Assembly: GCA_017552705.1 (NCBI GenBank)
Contig: JAFZOY010000064.1
Span: 1-33,709, forward strand
Direction of reading: 5' to 3'
Origin: Bacteroidales bacterium
GTDB lineage: Bacteria; Bacteroidota; Bacteroidia; Bacteroidales; UBA1715
Length of the DNA stretch: 33,709 nucleotides
A program made the position numbers and the translations under genes. Under the pieces are notes generated by a model. The model saw nothing but the letters and a program-made list of their open reading frames with translations, did not search any database and was not told the DNA's origin. The first letter of the stretch is position 1; every line of letters starts with the position of its first letter. Below, piece by piece: positions 23,416-32,653 of this stretch.

Positions 23416-24480
23416 CTAGCAGTTTTTTTTCAGTTTTTCTATCAGCAGATCGTTTTCTTTTGCGGTTCCTACAGTAATTCGCAAACAATCTTCGCACAAA
23501 GCCACTTTTGTACGGTCACGGACAATAATTCCCTCCTTAACCAAGTAATTATATACTTCGTGGGCATTGTCAATCTTGACTAAAAGGAAATTAGCATCGC
23601 TTGGGAAAACTTTTTTTACCGACGGAATTGCTTCCAATGCAGGAATCAGTTTTTCCCGTTCAGCAAGGATTTCCTTTACATAATCGTCTTTTTGCGACGC
23701 ATATTTCGACAAAATTTCGCAGGCATATTTTTGCGTCATGCCGTTCATGTTGTACGGCAACTTGATTTTGTTGATGACTGCGATAATTTCTTTCGATGCG
23801 AACATCATTCCCAAACGGCAGTTTGCAAGTCCCCACGCTTTTGAAAACGTCTGCAACACAACCAAATTCGGATAGTTCGGAAGTTCTTCTTTCCAAGATT
23901 TTTCGCTACTGAAATCGATATATGCCTCGTCAATCACCACTATGCCTTTTGCCGCCACAATCACCTTGCGGATTGCTTCACGGTCGTAGGAATTTCCCGA
24001 CGGATTGTTTGGCGAACAAATCCACGTAAGTTTTGTGTGGCTGTCCATTGCCTCAATCACCTTGTCGGCTTGCAATTGAAAATCCGCTGTAAGAGGAACT
24101 TGCTTGCACGGGGTGTTGTGGATTTCAGCCGAAACGCCATACATGCCGTAGGTTGGCGGACACACAATCGCATTGTCGATACCTGGTTCGCAGAAAGCCG
24201 TGTAAAGCAGACCTATGCCTTCGTCGCTACCGCTGCCACCAAGAAAAATCTGGTCAACGGGAATGTTTTTGATTTTTGATACAACTTGCTTTAATTCAAA
24301 TTGATACGGATCAGGGTAGCGGTTGTAATTTCCATTACCGACTGAACCGAACGAATTCTCGTTTGCGTCAAGGTTTACCAACGCAACTCCTTGATATTCA
24401 TCGCGTGCCGTTGAATATGGAGTGATATTTCGAATGTTGCTCCGAAGCAAGTCGGAAAGCACAAAATTTGAATCTGCCAT
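23416..24480 (-). CDS. hisC: Histidinol-phosphate aminotransferase
   Basis: This PLP enzyme makes histidinol phosphate from imidazole-acetol phosphate. It shows LDANENSFG, FLGGSGSDEGIGLLYTAFC, SPNNPSGN, IDEAYIDF and the PLP lysine in TFSKAWGLA (Lys214), with RLGM after it. The length of 354 aa is normal. It lies four bases downstream of hisD, so the two form a unit. No hisG or hisB is in the window; the other histidine genes must lie elsewhere. Confidence 0.95.
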   Translation of the reverse strand: MADSNFVLSDLLRSNIRNITPYSTARDEYQGVALVNLDANENSFGSVGNGNYNRYPDPYQFELKQVVSKIKNIPVDQIFLGGSGSDEGIGLLYTAFCEPGIDNAIVCPPTYGMYGVSAEIHNTPCKQVPLTADFQLQADKVIEAMDSHTKLTWICSPNNPSGNSYDREAIRKVIVAAKGIVVIDEAYIDFSSEKSWKEELPNYPNLVVLQTFSKAWGLANCRLGMMFASKEIIAVINKIKLPYNMNGMTQKYACEILSKYASQKDDYVKEILAEREKLIPALEAIPSVKKVFPSDANFLLVKIDNAHEVYNYLVKEGIIVRDRTKVALCEDCLRITVGTAKENDLLIEKLKKNC

Positions 24481-24484
24481 AGGT

Positions 24485-25771
24485 TTAATTTTTTAATGAA
24501 GCCAACCGTACCGAAACAGCGTTTTTGTGAGCGTCAAGCATTTCTGCTTCAGCCATCGTTTCTATTGTTGGCCCAAGGGTTGTAAGTCCTTGAGGTATAA
24601 TTTCTTGGAATGTGATTTTTCGTACAAAACTGTCGAGTGAAACGCCACTGTATGCCTTCGCATATCCGTTGGTTGGCAGTGTGTGGTTCGTTCCCGAAGC
24701 ATAGTCGCCGGCACTTTCTGGTGAGTAGTTTCCTAAAAATACCGAGCCTGCGTTTACAACTTTCTTACTGAATTCAAAAGCATTGTCAACCGAAAGAATC
24801 AAATGTTCCGGAGCATATTCATTCATCATTTCCACAAGGTCGTTCACCGAGTCGAATACGATGATTTTGCTGTTTTTCACCGAAATTTCCACGATTTCGT
24901 TTCGTTTCAGTTGAGCCTTTTGTTGTTCGATAGCCTTGGCTGTCTCGTCAGCAATCCGTTTCGATGTGGTAAGCAGAATCGCTTGGCTGTCTTTTCCGTG
25001 TTCGCATTGCGACAGAAAATCCGATGCAATGAAATCGGGATTGGCGGTTTCATCGGCAACAATCATCACTTCCGACGGACCTGCTGGCATATCGATTGCC
25101 ACGCCCTGCATGCTTACCATCATTTTTGCCTTCATCACAAATTGGTTGCCGGGACCAAAAATCTTATACACCTGCGGAATCGTTTCCGTACCGTATGCCA
25201 TTGCCGCAATTGCCTGAGCGCCACCAACTTTGAAAATCTGTGTTACGCCGGCTTGTTTCGCCGCATATAGAATTGCGGGGTGGATTGAGCCAGTCTTCCC
25301 TTCGGGAGTACAAAGGATTATTTCCTTGCAACCAGCGATTTTAGCAGGAATGGCGAGCATCAAAATTGTTGAAAACAATGGCGCGGAACCGCCTGGAATG
25401 TACAATCCAACCTTTTCAATGCCGACGCTTTTCCGCCAGCATTTCACACCAAACATTGTTTCTGTAACCGATGGAATTTCCTCCTGACGTTCGTGGAATC
25501 TGGTGATATTTGCAATGGCAACCTTGATAGCCGCTTTAAGTGAATCAGACACAAGTGATTCAGCCACACAGATTTCTTGTTGTGAAACTTTTAGATTCTG
25601 GATTTCGGGATTGTCGAACTTGCGGCAATATTCCAACACTGCCTTGTCGCCGTTTTCTTTCACATTTGCCAAAATTCCAGCCACAATCGGCTCAAGTTCA
25701 GCATTTTCGAGCAACGGGCGTTTTAGAATCTTCGTCCAATCTTTTTTGTCAGGATTTATGTATGTTTCCAT
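24485..25771 (-). CDS. hisD: Histidinol dehydrogenase
   Basis: This Zn-dependent NAD enzyme converts histidinol to histidine. The 428-aa protein has [61 protein letters not shown] and [16 protein letters not shown], all diagnostic, including the conserved Gln/His and Glu/His near CEHG and NHTLPT. Only hisC follows, after four bases. The 80-base leader upstream holds a -7 box and two overlapping hairpins. Confidence 0.96.
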   Translation of the reverse strand: METYINPDKKDWTKILKRPLLENAELEPIVAGILANVKENGDKAVLEYCRKFDNPEIQNLKVSQQEICVAESLVSDSLKAAIKVAIANITRFHERQEEIPSVTETMFGVKCWRKSVGIEKVGLYIPGGSAPLFSTILMLAIPAKIAGCKEIILCTPEGKTGSIHPAILYAAKQAGVTQIFKVGGAQAIAAMAYGTETIPQVYKIFGPGNQFVMKAKMMVSMQGVAIDMPAGPSEVMIVADETANPDFIASDFLSQCEHGKDSQAILLTTSKRIADETAKAIEQQKAQLKRNEIVEISVKNSKIIVFDSVNDLVEMMNEYAPEHLILSVDNAFEFSKKVVNAGSVFLGNYSPESAGDYASGTNHTLPTNGYAKAYSGVSLDSFVRKITFQEIIPQGLTTLGPTIETMAEAEMLDAHKNAVSVRLASLKN

Positions 25772-25789
25772 TGATTATCACTGTTTTAT

Positions 25790-25816
25790 TGTTGATATTC
25801 CATCAACAGATGGAAT
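25790..25816 (-). promoter_or_regulatory. Two mutually exclusive hairpins in the hisD leader
   Basis: On the minus strand the 5' hairpin is ATTCCATC-TGTT-GATGGAAT (8 bp, 25797-25816) and the 3' hairpin is TGTTGAT-GGAAT-ATCAACA (7 bp, 25790-25808). They share bases, so only one can form at a time. They lie about 20-40 bases before the hisD ATG. No T-run follows, so simple intrinsic termination is unlikely; a regulatory switch is an inference. Confidence 0.4.
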
Positions 25817-25827
25817 TTTCCTTACGG

Positions 25828-25835
25828 CAAATATA
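25828..25835 (-). promoter_or_regulatory. -7 promoter box of hisD
   Basis: On the minus strand the box reads TATATTTG, an exact TAnnTTTG, giving a leader of about 50 bases before hisD. No clear -33 TTG lies at the expected distance. Confidence 0.5.
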
Positions 25836-25852
25836 TTGATTTTAATTGATAG

Positions 25853-26929
25853 TTAGAGGGAATGCTTCCGTTCTTTTTTATCTACTCGAACAATAATAAA
25901 TCCTACAACGATAAACGACACCCCAACGGTAAACAACACAATGTACCACATAATAAATTCATTGTTCATACGGCAATCCAATGGATTTTCCGGGTCGCAG
26001 TAGATGCTGACGGTAGATTTATTGAAAAACATCGACACGGTTAGTCTGCTTTCATATTCTTGACCATCAAGCATATACGAAACATCAGCGAAATACACCG
26101 TGTATGATTTTACACTGTTTGAATACGAATGCGATTCACTATATGTCCGTAAGACCGTAGCCTCCACTCTTGAAAGCGATTGGAGCGATGTTCGGTCCCA
26201 AACCAACAATCCGCCGCCAATTGCGATGAGTAATGCGCCCAATATGCCAAAAATTTTCAAGAAAGATTTTGCCGTATCGCCAACGTACAACCTTTTAGTA
26301 TGTTTGCCCGCCACAACAGTTTCCTTGCTTCTGAACGTTCCCGAAAAACCCTTTTCGCCCGATTCCGCTATGCCGCCAATCATAATTGTGCCGCCTTGGT
26401 AGCGTTTCCGTATCATAATAATTCCACCGATAATGAACGGAATGGCAAACAATGCGCTTGCACCATACAAAAAGAGAGAATCCGATTGCGTTAAATCTTC
26501 CGTATCAAGCGATAAAACAACGGGAATCGCAGCCGAAACCAACCCAATTATCAAGAATATCACGCCAGTGCCGATACCGCCTTTTTTGGAGGATGATTGC
26601 GCAGAATCATTCTCATTATCGAATAATGTGGAATTCAATGAATATGAAGGAGTTGCAGACTTCCGTCTTCGTGGCATAAGTTTATAGCCAGCAAAAAAGA
26701 ATGCCGCCGTAGCCAATCCCCAGAATATCAAGAGAAAAATTACCGTGGCAGGGCGATATTCCCGCGAAGTAACGCCGTTGACCGTTTCGTTTACATAGAA
26801 AAAATCCTCACTGCCTATTCCGTTGAATATCACGATTGCCATTACTATTGTTGACACCAACCCAAAGAATAGGAAAACTAGTGCTATTGTTTTTTCATCA
26901 GTTATTATCTTTTGACCCTGTATTTTCAT
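25853..26929 (-). CDS. Membrane protein with DUF3592-like domain (358 aa)
   Basis: Transmembrane segments lie near residues 14-36, 62-82, 122-142, 150-172, 224-246 and 330-352. Between the last two is a soluble part, SRVEATVLRTYSES...YTVYFADVSYMLDGQEYESR...VSIYCDPENPLDCRM, which has the DUF3592 shape of a small beta-rich domain (gxVv......y.v.v.Y..dG....). The function of that domain is unknown. It has a relative at 32650-33366. It is the last gene of the minus-strand series that carries the T9SS proteins, and lies 59 bases after the 8-TM gene. Confidence 0.7.
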   Translation of the reverse strand: MKIQGQKIITDEKTIALVFLFFGLVSTIVMAIVIFNGIGSEDFFYVNETVNGVTSREYRPATVIFLLIFWGLATAAFFFAGYKLMPRRRKSATPSYSLNSTLFDNENDSAQSSSKKGGIGTGVIFLIIGLVSAAIPVVLSLDTEDLTQSDSLFLYGASALFAIPFIIGGIIMIRKRYQGGTIMIGGIAESGEKGFSGTFRSKETVVAGKHTKRLYVGDTAKSFLKIFGILGALLIAIGGGLLVWDRTSLQSLSRVEATVLRTYSESHSYSNSVKSYTVYFADVSYMLDGQEYESRLTVSMFFNKSTVSIYCDPENPLDCRMNNEFIMWYIVLFTVGVSFIVVGFIIVRVDKKERKHSL

Positions 26930-26988
26930 TGATATTTATATTTGGTTCTATTTAGGAACCGCCACTTCTCTCTTATTATAATTTAATT

Positions 26989-27726
26989 TTAGCTAAATAA
27001 ATAATTAACCCCGAAAATTGAGCCAACAACCAACAGAACACCCACAATCCACCAGAACCGGTCTGCCTCGATTTCGAAACAAACCATAAGTATGGTGGTT
27101 GTCAATAGTAAATCTAAATATATTTGCAAGTCAACTCCCATAAGGAAATAGTACAATGTAAAAACAACGGCACCGAAATAAATATGAAGGTGTGATGCTT
27201 TTTGACTTAAAAGCCAAGCATACCATAAATCCACCATTATTGTTGCCACTGCGTAAAAAATTGAAGGTGATATATTAAAACTAAGTAAAATCAATATTTG
27301 ACTGGTCGCGGAGAGTGATGCTATGGTTATAAGAACGATACGCAAGGGTATTAAAAATGTCCAACAAAGCCTCCAAGCCAACACAAACAATAGTGTTGGT
27401 GCAAAGATTACCAACGGATACAGAAATGTGCTTCTATAATCCCAAAGAGAGAATAAAAGTACCTCAACAAGGACAAGGCACATTGAAACAATGGAATAGA
27501 TTTTTACTATTTTTTGTTCGAAAAGACCAAACAACAGCCCAGAAAACCACCCAAATCCGAATGTGGTACAGGTTACCAGCACGAGTTTGTCGGTGTCAAA
27601 AGGCGGCATCGTGGTCAACAAAAGCGGCACACAACATAACTGCAAAATAAATAGAGCTATTTTTGTGATTTTCTCATGTTGGAACGTGAGAGCGTGTATT
27701 GTACTTTCTTTTTTTGATGGGTTCAT
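26989..27726 (-). CDS. Polytopic membrane protein, unknown (245 aa)
   Basis: The protein has about eight predicted membrane segments (roughly from residue 22 onwards) and short loops. I see no motif of a known transporter or enzyme. It starts 29 bases after the metallopeptidase gene stops, on the same strand, so it may belong to the same unit. No function is proposed. Confidence 0.65.
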   Translation of the reverse strand: MNPSKKESTIHALTFQHEKITKIALFILQLCCVPLLLTTMPPFDTDKLVLVTCTTFGFGWFSGLLFGLFEQKIVKIYSIVSMCLVLVEVLLFSLWDYRSTFLYPLVIFAPTLLFVLAWRLCWTFLIPLRIVLITIASLSATSQILILLSFNISPSIFYAVATIMVDLWYAWLLSQKASHLHIYFGAVVFTLYYFLMGVDLQIYLDLLLTTTILMVCFEIEADRFWWIVGVLLVVGSIFGVNYLFS

Positions 27727-27755
27727 ATACTTGAAGATTAATTACTTATTATCCT

Positions 27756-30344
27756 TTATTCTATCATTACTTTTTTTGATACAGTTCCAACTTTCACAAC
27801 ATATACGCCCGATTTTTCCATTGGGATTTCGACACGGACGCAAGGCGTTGCGTCCCTACATACTAAACGACCAATCGCATCATACACAAAAATTTCATCG
27901 GTGGCATTTTCAACTACAATGGTGCGGTTGAATGCGAAAATGTTGAGGTTCGAAACTAATTCTGTGGCAGAGGTCTCTTCACCTTCGTTGTTTTGGTTTT
28001 CGTTATCGTTGTCAAAATCGCCATCCTCATCAAAATCATCATCTTCGACAATGAAATGGTCTTCTTCCGTAGCACCGAATTTTATAGTCGGTACTGGATA
28101 TTTCACCTTGTTAGCCTCCGTCGGGAAATGGAAATACTCTTCCCAGAACAAATTGTAGGTCTCAAGCAAATGATAGTCGGAATAAATGCGCCAACATTCA
28201 TCTCCAATCTTGCCGACGGCATAATCGGCTGTGCTTGAGAAGTTTATTGCTTCCGTGACGTCGATTCGCTCACCAGCATCATTCACCGCAACAACCATAT
28301 TCCCGTCCTCGTGTTTGTAGCCCAGACAATGCGAAAACTCATGCGTAAGCAAAGCTAAAGCGCCACCTTTTTTGTGGAAAGTGAGCAGTGCGCGCTCCTT
28401 AATGGCAAGCGTCTGCGCCTTGCTCGAAGCCATACCGTTTGCCCCCTGCATTATGCCAACATTAAGATGCGGGTAGTTCATCATTCTGGTGTACAGTTGC
28501 CGAAGTTCCTCTTCCGACAGGTAATGCGACCGTTGCGCATCGTCGAAAAACTGTCCTTGCATTGAATAGAGCATTTCCTCGTAATCGGCAGAACTGATGA
28601 GATTTGCATAGTTCGTTATGAGGAAAATCCACTCGCGCGCATGAATCGGAGTTAAGGGAATATGACCCAAAGCGCCATTGTCTGGCGCGGTTTCGGGCAG
28701 AATGAATGCGATTTCTGTGTGCATCCGTATCGATTTCACCTTTTGGAAAAGTGGGTCGTCTGACGAAAACTGCAAGGCGTCTTCGGTAATGTTATTGACA
28801 TTCAGAATGATGCGCGACAGCGGCTGAATTTCATCAAACACGGCAACATCCCTTTTCGCCCCGCCAGCTGTATAAGTAAGCGTTACATTCCGAACAGGTT
28901 CAAGGAAATACGATGTTATCTCTATCTTATTGTCTGTCAATCGTTTTGCTATCAACATATCATTTGTCCAAAAACTATACGTTTTCATGTTGTCCTGCGT
29001 ATCGTCTTTGGTGAGAATACGCTGTACATTGGGTAATTCGGAGAAAATAATATACTGGCAGTCAGCATTTTCCTGCTTTAGTTTGTCGAATTTTTCTTTC
29101 TGCTCTGTAATATTTTGTTGATAGGTTGACCGAAGCATATATTCATGAAAATCGCCCATCGCACCGCTCAAAACATAATCGTTGGCCAAACACCATTTTT
29201 CAGCATAAGAACCCGCAACGGTTCTGACGATTGTTGCTTCATGGAATGCATTGCTGCCAATTGTGCTGACATTGGGATAAACCATAATTTTGGTCACAGG
29301 ACTACCATTGAATGCACCCGTGCCAATGGATTTAAGCGACAATCCCAATGTTACGCTGTGCAGATTAGGACAGTTGGCAAATTGGTTGTCGCCGATAGTG
29401 TCGAGCGCCATAAGGTTTAGATCTCCAACAATTTGAGCGTATTCTGGCGTAACAGCTGTGAAAATCAACTTTTCAATGTCTCGGCCTTTGTCAGCGCAGT
29501 ATTTGTGGGCGGCGCTTCCCGCATCGCAATAGATTGTAAAATTTTTTGAAAGACCTTCGCCGATGCTGTCAACTGTGTTTGGAATGTGGATTGTTGCATC
29601 GGGAGCGGCATGTTGAAAAGCGTAATCGGCAGTAGTCTGAACACCGTCGCCAATTATGACGGATTGCAAGTCGTTGATGTGTGAAAACGCAAACTTGCCG
29701 ATTGTTTTGACCGTTCCTGGAATAGTCACATCTTTAAGACTCGTGCAAAGTTGGAACGTACGTTCGCCTATTTCCGCAACGCTATTGCCGATGCTGATGT
29801 TTTCAAGTTCACTACAACCATAAAAAGCCTGATTCCCAATTTTTTTGACATTGCCAGTAATGACTGCTGTGTGAAAGCCAGTGCTGTTCTTGAACAGACT
29901 CGTAGTTATTGTTTCATCGTCGCCTATTACGAGTGTGCCATTTTTTATGATGTAAATAATGCCATTTGATTTTGTGCCACCATCTGTTTTGACTTCTGCC
30001 GTAACGGTCATTGACTGTGGCACACCGTTAACTTGCCATTTCCATGTCCATGAATATGGGTCGCTACCACTGGTGCTTACTTCGTTGCTGAATGTTGCAA
30101 CGGTTTCACCGTCAACATGTATAACCGCGTTTCGTGCCATCAGCTTGCAACCTCCGCTTAAATAGCGGAACAAAACAGCATATTCATGCGCATCGCTGTC
30201 GATATATTCCGATAAATCCCACGTGTGTTCAGTCCATTCGGTTGTGAAATCACCTGTTTCCCAATTGGTTGTAGGGGTAGTCTGTGCCACCAGCGAGCCT
30301 GCCGCAAACAAAAACATCAATATCAGAAACAGCGTTTTTTTCAT
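27756..30344 (-). CDS. T9SS-secreted LRR and metzincin-like metallopeptidase (862 aa)
   Basis: A signal peptide (1-20) is followed by a beta-rich part, then BspA-type leucine-rich repeats (about residues 155-290 and 310-380, with segments such as VKKIGNQAFYGCSELENISI). The peptidase part holds HEFSHCLGYKH at 668-678, the HExxHxxGxxH zinc motif of metzincins, with an alpha-helix before it. An acidic Asp/Asn/Glu linker (about 775-800) leads to a T9SS type A sorting domain (about 800-862: VENATDEIFVYDAIGRLV...GVYVVKVG...KKVMIE). The protein is probably exported through the T9SS and attached at the surface or released. LRRs of this type are often binding modules. The gene starts two bases after the preceding stop, so the two are in one unit. 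Confidence 0.88.
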   Translation of the reverse strand: MKKTLFLILMFLFAAGSLVAQTTPTTNWETGDFTTEWTEHTWDLSEYIDSDAHEYAVLFRYLSGGCKLMARNAVIHVDGETVATFSNEVSTSGSDPYSWTWKWQVNGVPQSMTVTAEVKTDGGTKSNGIIYIIKNGTLVIGDDETITTSLFKNSTGFHTAVITGNVKKIGNQAFYGCSELENISIGNSVAEIGERTFQLCTSLKDVTIPGTVKTIGKFAFSHINDLQSVIIGDGVQTTADYAFQHAAPDATIHIPNTVDSIGEGLSKNFTIYCDAGSAAHKYCADKGRDIEKLIFTAVTPEYAQIVGDLNLMALDTIGDNQFANCPNLHSVTLGLSLKSIGTGAFNGSPVTKIMVYPNVSTIGSNAFHEATIVRTVAGSYAEKWCLANDYVLSGAMGDFHEYMLRSTYQQNITEQKEKFDKLKQENADCQYIIFSELPNVQRILTKDDTQDNMKTYSFWTNDMLIAKRLTDNKIEITSYFLEPVRNVTLTYTAGGAKRDVAVFDEIQPLSRIILNVNNITEDALQFSSDDPLFQKVKSIRMHTEIAFILPETAPDNGALGHIPLTPIHAREWIFLITNYANLISSADYEEMLYSMQGQFFDDAQRSHYLSEEELRQLYTRMMNYPHLNVGIMQGANGMASSKAQTLAIKERALLTFHKKGGALALLTHEFSHCLGYKHEDGNMVVAVNDAGERIDVTEAINFSSTADYAVGKIGDECWRIYSDYHLLETYNLFWEEYFHFPTEANKVKYPVPTIKFGATEEDHFIVEDDDFDEDGDFDNDNENQNNEGEETSATELVSNLNIFAFNRTIVVENATDEIFVYDAIGRLVCRDATPCVRVEIPMEKSGVYVVKVGTVSKKVMIE
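27832..27859. repeat. Palindromic element inside the sorting-domain coding sequence (copy 1)
   Basis: GGACGCAA (27836-27843) and TTGCGTCC (27848-27855) form an 8-bp perfect hairpin around GGCG. On the coding strand the element begins GTAGGGACG. It encodes CRDATPCVR in frame. The 28-base core TTGCGTCC side and its flank CTACA are identical to copy 3 at 33447-33474. Confidence 0.8.
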
Positions 30345-30346
30345 AA

Positions 30347-32653
30347 TTATTCTACAAATACCTTTCTTACCAAATTACCAATTCTCACAATATAAACGCC
30401 AGAATTATTGACGGTTATTCCTGTGCGGACGCAATGAATCGCGTTCCTGCATACCAACCGCCCCATAACATCATAAACGTAGATTTCGTCGGTGGCGTTT
30501 TCAACCACGATGGTGTGGTCAATTACGTAGATATTTATTTCTGTATCCAATTCATTTACAGAGGTTTCGGTGTCTTTTTTCGGCATGTACGTTTCGATTG
30601 CTTTGTATTCGTTGTCGAGGTTTATCATTGATGTGTTTATTGGTTCCCAAAGATAAAACCAACCATCGTAGTCGCCATTCCATCCAAAAAGCAAATGAAC
30701 CTGAATTTTGTCGCCAACATATCGTGCTCCGTCAACCACCATTGCATGGTCGTGGCTTTTGTCGGCGGTGTAGCAATGAATCATCATCGGCCGGTTTTCA
30801 GAAAGCTCCTGTACAATTAGTTGCTCCATTTCTTCCTGTGTTGTTTTCGATGGATATTCATACACTTTGCGTTCAACATCGAAGTTTTCTACCACTTTTT
30901 TCGATGACACGGCATAAATGTACCTCGAAGTTTCAAGTTTGTTTTCCTGCGGTGTGTTGTCCGTCAGTTCGTTCTCAACTTTCGACAAATTAATCAACAT
31001 ATTTTTTGGCAAAAGTTTGTGATACAGAAGAATTTGTGCGATTGCGAGATTGCCGCACCCCATATAGTTGTCATCGGTAAAGGCAAGCCTGTAGTCGCCG
31101 TTTTGATTCCAACGGGTTTTCAAATTCAAAAATACGTAATCGCTTACATCGGAAGCATTTGAGGATTTTATCAAACGGATGTGCCTTACTTTCTCCGATG
31201 CACTTTTGCCGTATGTCCCGCTTGGCAATTCGAAATATGAAGAGTTCTCGCTGTTGCCATCGTTCATCCAATATGTGCCGTTGTGCGGCTCCGAAACCAC
31301 ACCTGATTTTTGGAAAGCAGACATTTGGCTGACGGTCGGTAAAGACCAATCTTCACCTGTCAATTTAGAATACGCATCGGCAACCACAAGAGCGTCAGTA
31401 TGATTCCACATACCCAAATACGGACTCAACTCATAACGACTGCCATCCATTTCCACCACAAGATTTTCGGAAACAGTGCGGACTACGACAGCACCATATA
31501 GTGCCGAAAGTCCTTCTGAGCTATTGTGATAGGTTTTGCCGTCGGCGAAATCGTGAAACCAAACGTATGGTGAATTTTTCAGCCCGTCGCGTGTCAACGA
31601 CCAATAACGTGTTGCGCCAAAATCGATTCCAAGATTGTCTTTTTCGTTGTAAATCAGCGACAACTCTTCGGTTGTCGGTAGCCGCCAGTCGGAAAATCCA
31701 CCTCCATTTTCGTTCAAAGCGGCAGTTTTTGCCGCATTCCAATCGAAAGTTCCATCTAACAGTTTTACTTCGAGATAGCTGCTGTTCGGCCCGTTTGCAT
31801 AAAAGACGGTTCCGCCACCTGGACCTTTGTCGCCAACAGAATGTTTATTGCCTGACTGCGGTGTGCGCACGTTGGCATAATGCAGAAATTCACTATCGGA
31901 AAGCAATTTATCCACAGTCAGAATAAATTCATCAAAATTCAGCTCGCCGTCGCCAACTGCCTCGTGTTTGTAGTTATTTTCCACAGCGTACTTGTGAGCC
32001 TCGGAGCCTGCGGTAACAATAAGAGTCGTTTTTTTCGAAAAAGCCATATAATCAATGGTTTTCACACTTTCAGGAATCACAATTTCTGACAAATTACTGC
32101 ACGATGAAAACGCCTCGCGACCTATTTTCTCAATGCCCTCAGTAAGTGTAAGTCGTTCAATTCCAGTACAATTTCTGAAAGCCATATCGTTGATTTTCTT
32201 CACGCTTCCAGGAATTGACAGTTCCGTAAGCGAAACACAGTTGTTGAAAGCATATTCACCACTCACTAGAACTCCTTCATGTATAATGACTGTGCTCAAT
32301 TTTTCGGAACTTGTGAAACATGCATACGGAATAGCTTCCACCGTTGACGGAAACGAGATTTCTTCCAACTCTTTGCATTGATAAAACGCTCGAATGTCAA
32401 CCGTTTCTACTCCTTCTGGAATGATTACCGTTTTCAGCTTGGTTTCCCGAAACGCATTTTTCCCGATTCGTGTCAACGATGAGGAAAATTCTATGCCTGT
32501 AAAATCGTTTTGCCCACGATACGCCCAATTTTGGATTTCGGTTGTACCTTCGGCAATATACAAAACGCTGTCGATGATTTGGTTTTGCGCCAGCAACAGA
32601 TTGAAAGTCAGCAATAAAAACGATGTAACAACAAGTATTTTTTTCATAATCAT
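30347..32653 (-). CDS. T9SS-secreted LRR + DUF1566 + C10 (streptopain-like) cysteine peptidase (768 aa)
   Basis: Domains in order: signal peptide (to about residue 22), BspA-type LRRs (35-230, e.g. GREAFSSCSNLSEIVIPESV), two DUF1566-like repeats (about 270-400 and 410-495, with WRLPTTEELSLIY, YWSLTRD and VVVRTV), a C10 peptidase domain (about 505-680) and a T9SS sorting domain (about 697-768). The peptidase part has RWNQNGDYR, catalytic Cys533 in MGCGNLAIAQILLYH, His636 in DHAMVVDGA, and FGWNGDYDGWFYL, matching streptopain motifs. The start is either ATG 32653, overlapping the upstream stop as ATGA, or ATG 32647. Its DUF1566 modules have the same fold type as the DGR target at the other end of the window. 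Confidence 0.88.
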   Translation of the reverse strand: MIMKKILVVTSFLLLTFNLLLAQNQIIDSVLYIAEGTTEIQNWAYRGQNDFTGIEFSSSLTRIGKNAFRETKLKTVIIPEGVETVDIRAFYQCKELEEISFPSTVEAIPYACFTSSEKLSTVIIHEGVLVSGEYAFNNCVSLTELSIPGSVKKINDMAFRNCTGIERLTLTEGIEKIGREAFSSCSNLSEIVIPESVKTIDYMAFSKKTTLIVTAGSEAHKYAVENNYKHEAVGDGELNFDEFILTVDKLLSDSEFLHYANVRTPQSGNKHSVGDKGPGGGTVFYANGPNSSYLEVKLLDGTFDWNAAKTAALNENGGGFSDWRLPTTEELSLIYNEKDNLGIDFGATRYWSLTRDGLKNSPYVWFHDFADGKTYHNSSEGLSALYGAVVVRTVSENLVVEMDGSRYELSPYLGMWNHTDALVVADAYSKLTGEDWSLPTVSQMSAFQKSGVVSEPHNGTYWMNDGNSENSSYFELPSGTYGKSASEKVRHIRLIKSSNASDVSDYVFLNLKTRWNQNGDYRLAFTDDNYMGCGNLAIAQILLYHKLLPKNMLINLSKVENELTDNTPQENKLETSRYIYAVSSKKVVENFDVERKVYEYPSKTTQEEMEQLIVQELSENRPMMIHCYTADKSHDHAMVVDGARYVGDKIQVHLLFGWNGDYDGWFYLWEPINTSMINLDNEYKAIETYMPKKDTETSVNELDTEINIYVIDHTIVVENATDEIYVYDVMGRLVCRNAIHCVRTGITVNNSGVYIVRIGNLVRKVFVE
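30423..30450. repeat. Palindromic element inside the sorting-domain coding sequence (copy 2)
   Basis: The 28-base layout 4+8+4+8+4 is the same as in copies 1 and 3: the left arm GGACGCAA is identical, the right arm TCGCGTTC pairs with one mismatch and one G-T. It encodes CRNAIHCVR in frame at the same site of the domain as the other copies. Confidence 0.6.
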
